From an uncultured Spartobacteria bacterium (GTDB lineage Bacteria; Verrucomicrobiota; Verrucomicrobiia; Chthoniobacterales; UBA6821), in assembly GCA_903831635.1 (NCBI GenBank), contig CAIKYN010000059.1, forward strand, positions 1 through 39,913: a DNA stretch of 39,913 nucleotides, given 5' to 3'. The position numbers were made by a program, and so were the translations under genes. This document shows, one piece after another, positions 15,087-25,600 of this stretch. Each line of letters opens with the position of its first letter. The stretch's first letter is position 1. A model generated the notes under the pieces. It made no database searches, was not told where the DNA came from, and was given only the letters and a program-made list of their open reading frames with translations.

Positions 15087-15542
15087 CTACCCCTTCAGTG
15101 AGTAGGTGGTGCTCCGCTTGTTTCCCTCGATGTGGAGGAATCCCCCGTTGGCCTTGAGGAAGGCGCTGAAGCGGGGACGGGCGAGACCGACTTCCTTGAA
15201 GATCACGGCTGAGGAGACTTTCTTGCCTCCGGAGAGGATTTTGGAGAGCTGGGTCTTGATCTCCTCATCGGAGATTTTGGAGAGACGTCGACGGGTGCGC
15301 TTGTCGGCAGGACTTGATTTGGCGGCCTTGGGAGCCTTGGGGCCTTTGGAGGAGAGCCCGAAGCGGGAAAGCAGGGATTCCACCTCTTTCAGCTCCTTGG
15401 CGTACTTCTTGTGAACGGAGGCCACTTCTTTCGCGATTTTCTTCTCAATGACGGCCTTGGCCTTGAGTACCTGCTTGGAGGCTTTCTTCTCCAGGGCGGC
15501 AAATTGTTTGAGGATATCTAGGGATGGTTGGGTCTGAGGCAT
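15087..15542 (-). CDS. Basic coiled-coil, nucleoid-associated-like protein
   Basis: 151 residues, strongly basic. Residues 10-60 form a Lys/Glu/Ala-rich coiled coil (KKASKQVLKAKAVIEKKIAK and AKELKEVESLLSRF). A Pro/Ala/Lys linker follows (residues 65-85), then a C-terminal region with a winged-helix flavour (SDEEIKTQLSKILSGGKKVSS, VIFKEVGLARPRFSAFLKA, and a hairpin FLHIEGNKRSTTYSLKG). The domain plan, coiled-coil oligomeriser plus linker plus DNA-binding end, resembles H-NS-type silencers, but the H-NS core motif is absent. A role in silencing or regulating the horizontally acquired surface genes that start divergently at 15841 is an inference. Confidence 0.6.
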   Translation of the reverse strand: MPQTQPSLDILKQFAALEKKASKQVLKAKAVIEKKIAKEVASVHKKYAKELKEVESLLSRFGLSSKGPKAPKAAKSSPADKRTRRRLSKISDEEIKTQLSKILSGGKKVSSAVIFKEVGLARPRFSAFLKANGGFLHIEGNKRSTTYSLKG

Positions 15543-15635
15543 AAGATATTAATGTAGAGATTCTTCCATATATTTCAATTCTTTATCTCACAGAAACAGA
15601 GTGGAAAGAGTATCAGGATAATACACATGAGTTTT

Positions 15636-15651
15636 TGGCACGGCGAATGCT
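15636..15651 (+). promoter_or_regulatory. Possible sigma-54 (-24/-12) promoter
   Basis: TGGCACGGCGAATGCT has GG and GC separated by exactly 10 bases and the TGGCAC box of sigma-54 promoters (consensus TGGCAC-N5-TTGC). It points towards the YadA-like gene 190 bp downstream and the giant surface genes behind it. The second box (ATGC) has one mismatch. The 15543-15840 intergenic region between the divergent genes holds nothing else I can name. Confidence 0.3.
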
Positions 15652-15840
15652 GTTTTATTAGAGCTTCTAATGAGCGTAATGCAACATAATCGCAATAAAT
15701 GAAAAAACATGTTGCACACGTGTATCCACTACGAATACACCGATCGAAGTTCATCGGATGACGTCGAAGTTTTCCTGTTCTGACTGGGAAATGAAAACGG
15801 ACTCGATGAGCTTCCTTCCCCTCCTCCAAAAACCCAGAAC

Positions 15841-16554
15841 ATGAAGCTAGCTCAAGGAAACAGCGCGGCATCACGGAGCCGAAACAATGCCCTCAAGCAC
15901 GAAGTGCATGGGAGAACAAGATACAGATTTACGCTGTTCATCATCCTTTTCTCCCTTGGGCTTGGTTGCAGGATATCTTCTGCGCAGCAGGTGATCAGTG
16001 GAGGGCTCAGCGTTGGCTCTAGCAACCGAGTAACTGGTACAAATTCAGCTGCATTTGGAACCAGCAACACCGTCAGTGGAGCCAGTGCTGTCGCAGTAGG
16101 CACCTCCGCTAGCGCGTCAGGGAAAAATAGTGTCTCTTTGGGAGGTTCGGCAACGGGGCAGAATGCACTTTCACACGGTGCTTCTACAGCGGGCGGTAGT
16201 TATGCCAGTGCATTCAACAACTCAGCTGCAAATGGTAACTTCAGTTTTTCAGGCAATATTGCGGTAGCCACAAATACATGCTCCGCCGCTTTGGGATACC
16301 AAACCCTAACGGCTTCTCCGATGGAGGTTGTGGTTGGCCTTTACAACAAGAATGTGGGGAATGGGGAAACCGCAATCACCACAACTAACGGGTACTACGT
16401 TTTAACCGATGGTACTGCTCCATTGTTCGTTATTGGAAATGGAAATAGCAACACTCCATCGAATGCATTTCAAGTGCGATATGATGGCAAGGTCTTGGTG
16501 AATCCATCAGGAGATTTAAGCATGGGAGGGTTCACTAACGGCCCCACGCCTTGA
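15841..16554 (+). CDS. Secreted YadA-head-like repeat protein
   Basis: 237 residues from ATG 15841; GTG 15904 would give a more usual signal peptide (VHGRTRYRFTLFIILFSLG with the site near SSAQQ). Residues 55-120 carry the YadA-head type of short repeat: Ser-Asn-Thr-Val-Ser-Gly-Ala-Ser-Ala-Val-Ala-Val-Gly and variants, each about 14 residues and each forming one turn of a left-handed beta-roll. The end (LFVIGNGNSNTPSNAFQVRYDGKVLVN) is the stretch commonly placed after such heads. No coiled-coil stalk or membrane anchor is present, so it is not a complete trimeric autotransporter. It is likely exported and may associate with the giant protein encoded 51 bp downstream. Confidence 0.65.
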   Translation: MKLAQGNSAASRSRNNALKHEVHGRTRYRFTLFIILFSLGLGCRISSAQQVISGGLSVGSSNRVTGTNSAAFGTSNTVSGASAVAVGTSASASGKNSVSLGGSATGQNALSHGASTAGGSYASAFNNSAANGNFSFSGNIAVATNTCSAALGYQTLTASPMEVVVGLYNKNVGNGETAITTTNGYYVLTDGTAPLFVIGNGNSNTPSNAFQVRYDGKVLVNPSGDLSMGGFTNGPTP

Positions 16555-16605
16555 GGTTCAGTGTTTTAAACCAAATTGGGAATTTAGATCAAAAGTCTAG
16601 TTTAG

Positions 16606-19600
16606 ATGGACCCGAAGAACTCCCAAAAAGAGGGCGGATTCACGCGCCGGAGCATTTTGGTCGTTATATGCCTGGTTGCTCTACCCATCTTGACCTATGC
16701 GGCAGCTCCTGAATGGTGGTTACAATATGGAATATCAACCACGCAGAGTCTAAGCACTAGCAAAGCAACAGACTATAGCGCAATAAACCAAGGTCAGCTT
16801 AAAAACCTTGCCAATGGAGCGGCATCAGCAATGGATTCCTACTTTCCAGAGGGTGCTGGATCAGATATCCATGCACTGGTCGGATCGTGGTCTATCTCCA
16901 ATTCATACACTTCAGATTACTCGGCAGTAAATCTGGGACAGCTCAAATCTGTCGCAAAACCTTTCTATGATAAGTTGATTCAGAAGGGGTATGCACAACA
17001 ATACCCTTGGTTAAGTAACACGGTAAGTATTCCAAGTGATTATTCACTAGCAAACATAGGACAGGCTAAAAATCTATTTTCATTTGATCCTGCTCAATTA
17101 GCAGGCTATTCGACAGGTTATTATACAAATGCCTCTGGAAGTTGGTATTACGGAACATTTAAAAACTATTATTACTCATTCACACCATCATCCCAATCGA
17201 CCTCCATGGTGACACGGCATGGGTGGAACAGCGCCCAAGCAACGAATTACTATAATTTTCTAAGCAGCAATCCAACTCTCATGGCTACCGGCCTCACCGC
17301 TTGGTTTAGGTCAGATAAAGGAGTCATTAGATCATCAAACAATAAAATCAGTAAGTGGGTTGATCAAGTCACCGGTAACTTTTCTGTTCTACAAAACAGC
17401 AATAATTCACAACCAACCATACAAACCAATGTCATTAATGGATGTCCGGCAATCAATTTCAATGGGTTTCAGACACTGACCAATACGTATCTCCCCTCGG
17501 ATCCTGCTTTAAATTCTGATATCACATTAATCGCTGTATGCAATACTACCAATAATTCCGCATTACAGTATTCAGTTGCGATGGGCACATGGGGGAATCC
17601 CTACACTTGTCGATCACTTGGATATAACCGCGGAAGTCAATTTATGGACTCCTATGGGATATCACCCTCTGGTGCACCTGCTAGTTCAAACGGAACTTAC
17701 TCCGTCGAGGCATGTTCAGTAGGCCCGGGACTTACCAACACGATCTTTTACAGGAATGGCACAATCATGCAGACCAATACTATTGGGCAATTGAATGGGC
17801 TGACGGCAGGATTTAATATCGGAGTTGCAAGGCCTGGTGGAGTAGGTTGGCAGGGCAACATTGCAGAACTTCTTGTCTATGATCACCAGCTTACGGCGAG
17901 TGAATTCAGTCAGGTTAGCACTTATCTTGGCTCCCGATATAATACCTATGCTCCTGGTGTTCCATGGCTTACGAATTTCACACCGGCTGTGCAAGCTGTC
18001 ATTGCCTCCAAGCAATTCAACAAGGATCAGGCTGATAGTTACAAACTGTACTTATCAACACTCAACTCCTCTCAAACTTCAATAGTTCTGAAGCATCAAT
18101 GGACAATTACTCAAGCTCAAAACTATTTTGCAATGCAAAGCAACAATCCTGGGATGTTAACTTCAGGGCTGACCGCATGGTTTAGTTCCGGAAACGGTGT
18201 TTTAACGGACTCAAATGGATATGTGACTACATGGATTGATCAATCCACTGGTGCATACACTGTTAGCCAGACAAATCAAGGGCAGCAGCCCGTATATCTT
18301 ACCAACACTACAAACGGCTACCCGTTAATATCATTTAGTGGCAGCAACTCCCTGATTAACCCCGCAGCCTATGCAGATGCAGGTCTTAATTCTGACATGA
18401 CGGTTATTGTTGTTGGTGATTCTACAAATAATACCTTACAGCAATACGCTGTTACCCTTGGAACGTGGGGAACTATGACCAGATGTCGTGCCTTGGGTTA
18501 TTTTAGAACTGCACAGGTCATGGATGCCTATGGTATCAGTCCGAATGGTGCACCTGCTGCAGCGAACAATACATTTACAACCGAAGCCTGGAGTTTGAGC
18601 CCGGGATTGGGAAGTGTCTCATTTTATCGCAATGGAAATCTGACTTCATCAAAGAGCATATCAGGAATGGGAACTCTTAGCCCTGGTATCGCAGTCGGAG
18701 CCAGCCGAGCCGCTACAGAAACATGGCAAGGGAGTATCGCTGAAATATTGGTCTATGATCACCAGCTTAGTGCGAGCGAATGGACAAATGTAAACTCTTA
18801 CCTCAATTATAAGTATTACCGAGGATGGGTTTCTGACTATTCCCCATCGATTCAACAAGTTATCCAAAAACATCAATGGAGTCACCAACAAGCAGCAGCT
18901 TACGCTAAGATGGTTAGCAACAATCCGTCGATGCTGACTACCGGTTTAACAGCATGGTTGAGAGCAGATGGTGGTGTTTCTGTGGATACGAATGGGAATG
19001 TGAGTTCTTTAACAGATCAAGTTACTGGCAACTTTAGTGTCGGAGCAACGTCACAAAGCAGTGGTCCGACTTTGATTACAAACGCATTGGGAGGAAAGTC
19101 TGTACTTCGTTTCTATGGCAATCAAGGACTTGCCAATGACGGTGCCCTAGCTGATCCCGGTCTTAATTCCGATATGACGATGATCGTGGTGGGATCAACA
19201 TCATCCAATTATCAACAGCAATACGCAGTTTCAATCGGAGCATTTTGGCAGTGGGGCGCTAGGAGAGCTCTTGGTTATTGCAATGGATTACAACAAATGG
19301 ATGCCTATGGAATCTATGCCTTTGGCACGAATTCCCCAGGAAACCAATCTTATACTATGGAGGCTTGGTCCCTTGCAGGAGACATGAATACTGTCAGCTT
19401 TTATCGAAATGGTAATCTGACAGCTACTAATTCCCTCAACGGCACACTGGGAAATCTTAATAATGGAATCTATCTTGGCGAAAGTTATGATGGCTTAGGC
19501 TATAATTGGAGCGGAGATATTGCAGAGATTCTAGTTTATGATCATCAGCTTAGCCCGCAAGAGATGTTGCAAGTCTCGTCCTATGTGAGTGGAAAGTATG

Positions 19601-22600
19601 GTCTGTATAGCTCTAATGCACCTTGGTTACAGGGCTACACGACAGACCAACAAGCTGAAATAAATAAGCATCAATGGAGCCAGTCTCAGGCAGTAAATTA
19701 TGCTGCCTTGCAGTCAAATAATCCTACCATACTGACAACAGGACTGAGTGCCTGGTTCAAGGCAGATTCAGGCGTTTCCGTCGATAGCAGTAACAATGTG
19801 ACTTCATGGGGAGATCAGACAGGCAACTATAACGTGAACCAGTCCGATGTTACCGACGGTTACGCTCCAACCTACGTGACCAATGATTTGAATAGACTTC
19901 CAGCCTTGAGATTCAATGGCGGCCAGTTCCTTGCCAGTACGGCACAAGTAGACAACGGTTGGAACTCTGACATAACAATCATCACTGTTGGGGCGACCAC
20001 GAACCCAAGCACCGGTTCACAGCAATATAGCTGCTATGTCGGAGGAGGAGGCAATGCAGGCGATTCCCGAGGGATGGGATACAATGATTCTTGGAGTGTG
20101 ATTAACGGTTATTGGCAGTTATTGAATACTCAGTATGCAGACTATGATGGAATAGGATTAAACGGCATCAACCCCATAGCTTTTGGGGCTTTTGCACTCG
20201 AGGCAACAACATTGGCCTCAGATCTCCAAACAGTAGGTTTTTATAGGAATGGCACTCCCACGGCAGGGGGGAGTGTCACCGGAATAACCAATATTTCTGG
20301 CGGGATCACTCTCGGGGCAAGATCTGGAGGAATCTATGGATGGCAGGGGGATATTGCTGAGGTGCTAGTTTATGACCATCAACTTAGCCCTCAAGAAATG
20401 GCTCAAGTCTCGGCCTATATTTCAGGAAAGTACGGACTCTACAGTTCAAATGCCCCTTGGCTGCAGAATTATTCTCTCGATCAACAGGCTGCAATTAGTA
20501 GACATCAATGGAACCAAACACAGGCTGCAAATTACGTTGCTCTTCAGAGTAATAACCCGATAATGCTAACTGCCGGTTTATCCGCATGGTTTAAGGCAGA
20601 TACGGGAGTCACGACGAACTCTGATGGGGCTGTTTTATCTTGGATAGACCAATTGGGTAATATTACTGTCACTCAGAGTAACGTAGTGCAGCAACCGTCC
20701 TATGTTAGCAATGCACAGAATGGACTTCCTGCGGTACGATTTAATGGTTTTCAGGGATTGGCAAACGCCAGTTCGGTACCCGATCTAGGACTGACAAATG
20801 ATCTAACAGTAATTGCGGTAGGAAACACTACCAATAATACGGCCCAACAGTACGCCGTTGCTATGGGAACATGGGGCAATTGGGGGCAAATGCGCTCGTT
20901 GGGATATCTATCATCATTACAGCTGATGGATACCTATGGGAGCCAGGGGCAACAATATGTACTGGGAACAAATGCTCCCAATAATGGTGTGTACGTCTCT
21001 GAAGGATGGAGCCTTAGCCCCGGCGCTACAAATGTTACCTTTTCTAGAAACGGATCTATCACAGGAATTGTACCAATCGGAGGAGTTTCTGCGATATCTA
21101 CAGGATTTTATATCGGAGAATCCTCTGATCAAGTATGCGGATGGCAGGGGGATGTTGCTGAGGTGCTTGTCTATGACCATCAGCTTAGTCAACAAGAAAT
21201 GGCTCAAGTCTCGGCCTATATTTCAGGAAAGTACGGACTCTATAGTTCAAATGCTCCTTGGTTACAAAACTACTCAGTAGACCAGCAGGCTGAGATCAAC
21301 AAACATCAGTGGAACGCGACGCAGGCATCTAAATACGCAGCAATGCAAGCAGCCAACGCCAACTTGCCCACTACGGGGCTCTCTGTTTGGTTTAATGCTG
21401 CAAGCGGGGTTTCAACAAGTGGAAGCAATGTCATTGGATGGACGGATCTTGTGACCGGAAATTTCAGTGTGACTCAGAGCAATGCGGCTCAACAGCCATC
21501 TTATGTTAGTAATACGCTGAATGGTCTTCCATCAGTACGATTTAATGGAGCCCAAGGATTATCGAACCTTACAGTTCCGACAGATCCCGGTTTGACCAAT
21601 GACCTCACTGTTATTGCTGTCGCAAATACAACCAATAATGTAGCTCAACAATATAGCGTATCAATGGGAACATGGGGTAGTTGGGGACAAATGAGGCTTT
21701 TGGGATACGCATCATCACAAGAAATTCTTAATACCTATGGAAATTACAGGAGCCAATACGTATTCGGAACAAATGTGGCAAATAATTCTAGTTATACTAT
21801 GGAGGGATGGAGCCTTAGTCCCGGAAAGACAAATGCCATTTTTTACCGGAATGGATCCGTAAACGCAAATCAACCAATCAATGGAGTCTCAACAATTTCC
21901 AGCGGATTCAATCTGGGTCAGGCATATAATGGTGTATACGGTTGGCAGGGGGATATTACAGAAATCCTTGTTTATGACCATCAACTTAGCCCTCAAGAAA
22001 TGGCTCAAGTCTCGGCCTATATTTCAGGGAAGTACGGACTCTATAGTTCAAATGCTCCTTGGTTGCAAAACTACTCGGTAGACCAGCAGGCTGAGATCAA
22101 CAAACATCAGTGGAACCAAAGTCAGGCTTACAGCTATGCTTTAATGCAATCAAACAACACAAATGTTATGACTTCAGGCCTGACTGCATGGTTCAGGGGA
22201 GATAACGGAGTAATTACTGATTCTAACAATAATGTAACCAGTTGGGTTGATCAGGTTACTGGATCATATTCGGTTAGCAATAGTGTAGCAGGTATGCAGC
22301 CCCTATTCGTAACAAACAGTCAGTTAAATGGAATGCCTCTCATTAGGCTTACGGGTCAGCAAGGATTGGAAAACCTCAATGTAACAATAGATCCTGGTTT
22401 AAATACTGATATGACAGTTATTGAAGTTGGATGTACTACCAACCCTGGAGTTCAACAATATGCTGTTACATTGGGAACTTGGGGCAATTATGGGCAAAGA
22501 CGCTCCTTGGGATATTACAACTTTTCTCAAATCATGGATGCAGACAGTGTCTATGCATTGGGTAGTTCTGTTCCATTCGGTGAGGCATATACAGTAGAGG

Positions 22601-25600
22601 GGTGGTCTTTAGACCCGGGAAGAACAAATGTTACATTCATCAGAAACGGAGAAACTGGACCGTCGGTCGCATTTTCAGGTGTTGGTAATCAGTCCCAAGG
22701 AATCTGCATCGGAGAGGGATATATCAAAACCTTCACATGGCAGGGAGATATTGCAGAAGTGCTGATATATGACCATAAGCTTAGCAGTAATGAAATATCC
22801 AAGGTCAATCAGTACATAGGTGATAAATATGGATTGTACACGCCATCGGCAACCTGGCCAAACGCCTATTCGACATCTGGACAAAGTTTAATACAGCGAA
22901 ATAAGTGGAGTAAAAAGCAGGCTGATAATTATACGGTACAATCTTCCTTAAATCCCAATATCATGGCGACAGGACTTGCTCTATGGTTTAAGGCAGATAG
23001 TGGTATAGCAACAAATGGAACAAATGTTGTTGGATGGACAGATGCTATCCGTGGAGAAAAACTAAATCAATATTCAGCGGGAAACCAACCTGGATATGCT
23101 ACTAATATAGTTGGTGGGTTTCCAGTTGTGAGATATTCGGGAGGTAATCAATGGCTTTATTGTAGTGGGAATTCCACAAACGCTGCAAACCTTAACAGTG
23201 ACATGACGATGATCACTGTAGCTGCAACAACAAACCCCTCTCCACAACAGTACAGTGTGTACTTGGGTTCAGGAGGTACTGGTCAAAATAGAGCTATGGG
23301 ATATTATCAGAGTCGGGAGCTGATGGACACATATAATATTTACGGACAAGGAATTGCATCTCCCGATACCAATATTTTTGTTACTGAGTCTTGGACACTT
23401 AATTCGAACTGCACAGCACTTACCTTCTATCAAAATGGAGTTCAAACTGCGAGTAGTACTCTTTCCGGCGTTCAAAACATAGGCTCGGGTATCTCTATAG
23501 GTGCCGTAGCATTTGCATCTGGAATTGGTTGGCAAGGAGATATTGCTGAGGTTCTTGTTTATGATCACCAACTTAGCAGTAATGAATTTGCACAGGTAAA
23601 TCAGTACATCGGAGACAAATACGGAATGTACAATGCCTTTGCGAGCTGGACCAACGGCTATACACCTGCGGTTCAAGCTCAGATTGCTAAGCACCAATGG
23701 AATCGCCAGCAGGCTGATGCTTATGTGGCAATGCAATCCGCAAATACAAATGTGCTAACGACAGGGCTGAGCATGTGGTATCGAGCTGATGCGGGTATCA
23801 CAACAAATTCGACCAATGGACAAGTGACGAGTTGGGCGGATCAGACCGGCAATTACTCTGTGAGCCAGTCAAGTTCCAATAACCAGCCCTTATTAATTAC
23901 GAATGATCTTTCCGGTAAACCTGCATTGCGATTTAACGGAAGTCAGTTCTTGTACAATCCTCGACAGATCGACCCAGGAATGAACGGCGACATGACGATG
24001 ATTACCGTTGCATCAAGTTCTAAAACGAACGTTGGTCAGTTTACCTGTTATCTTGGAAACAGCTCAGACTACTCGGGAAGAGGCCTGGGCTACTATGGAT
24101 TCAAGCAATATTTTACTACTTATAATAATGATACAACAGGAACCAATCTCCCTGACGCAAATATTTTTAATGCAGAAGCTGTTACACTGAGTGCAAATAA
24201 AACAAATGTAGTTTTCTACCGAAATGGAATACAGACGCGAAATACATCAATTTCTTATCCAGCTGGAAGCGTTAGTCCTGGTGTAACCATTGGAGGAGAG
24301 GGCTTCCAGCTAAACTGGCAAGGAGATATTGCTGAGGTTCTTGTTTATGATCACCAACTTAGCAGTAATGAATTTGCACAGGTAAATCAGTACATCGGAG
24401 ACAAATACGGAATGTACAATGCCTTTGCGAGCTGGACTAACGGCTATACACCTGCGGTTCAAGCTCAGATTGCTAAGCACCAATGGAATCGCCAGCAGGC
24501 TGATGCTTATGTGGCAATGCAATCCGCAAATACAAATGTGCTAACGACAGGGCTGAGCATGTGGTATCGAGCTGACGCGGGTATCACAACGAATTCGACC
24601 AATGGACAAGTGGCGAGTTGGGCGGATCAGACCGGAAACTACTCTGTGAGCCAGCCAAGTTACAATAACCAGCCCTTATTAATTACGAATGATCTGTCCG
24701 GTAAACCTGCATTGCGATTTAACGGAAGTCAGTTCTTGTACAATCCTCGGCAGATCGACCCAGGTATGAATAGTGACATGACTATCGTCACTGTTGGGAT
24801 GACAACCAATCCTAACCATCAACAATATAGTTGCTATATGGGCGGGCCAAACTCAAGTACAGGAAGGGGTATCGGATATTATAATGGTAACCAGACTTTT
24901 TCGCTATATGATAACGATGTATTTTCTACAAACCCAGCTATTACCAATCGGTTTGCAGCAGAGTATGCAACTCTAGATACTAACCTAAAGTCTATTAATC
25001 TTTATAGAGACGCAATAAAAACAGCATCTCTAGCTGCTTCATATCCCGCTTCAACTATAGCTCCTGGAATCACTATTGGATCAGTCGGGACACGAACTGA
25101 TATAGCATGGCAAGGCGATATTGCTGAAGTCCTTGTGTATGACCATCAGCTCAGTCCACAAGAAATGACACAGTTGGGTGTTTACTTTATAGGAAAGTAT
25201 GGACTCTATATCTCGGTGCCTGCCCCGGTGATTTCTCCCAATGGTGGTACTAATTCAAATTCAGTAAATGTAACGATGACAGGTTATGCGTCGCCATCAC
25301 AGATTCGTTATACTTTGGATGGAAGCATTCCTAACAGCAATTCGCTTCTTTATTCTGGACAGCTCTCTTTAATTCAAAGCTCACAAATTCAGGCCGCTGT
25401 ATTTTTAAATGGGGTGATGATCAGCCCTATTGCAACGGCTCAGTATTACATCGGAGATACTTATCAGATTGGTATATCAGATGCATGGCAGTTACAGTAC
25501 TTCGGAACAGTATCGAATCTTAATCCTAATGCATTGGTCCCTGGTGGTAGTGGTCTTACTTACCTTCAAGCCTATGAGTGGGGGTATGATCCAACAAAAT

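Noticed and set aside
15575..15874. A 99-codon minus-strand frame opposite the YadA-like gene start
   Set aside because: It crosses the divergent promoter region, overlaps the start of a better gene and has no recognisable features.
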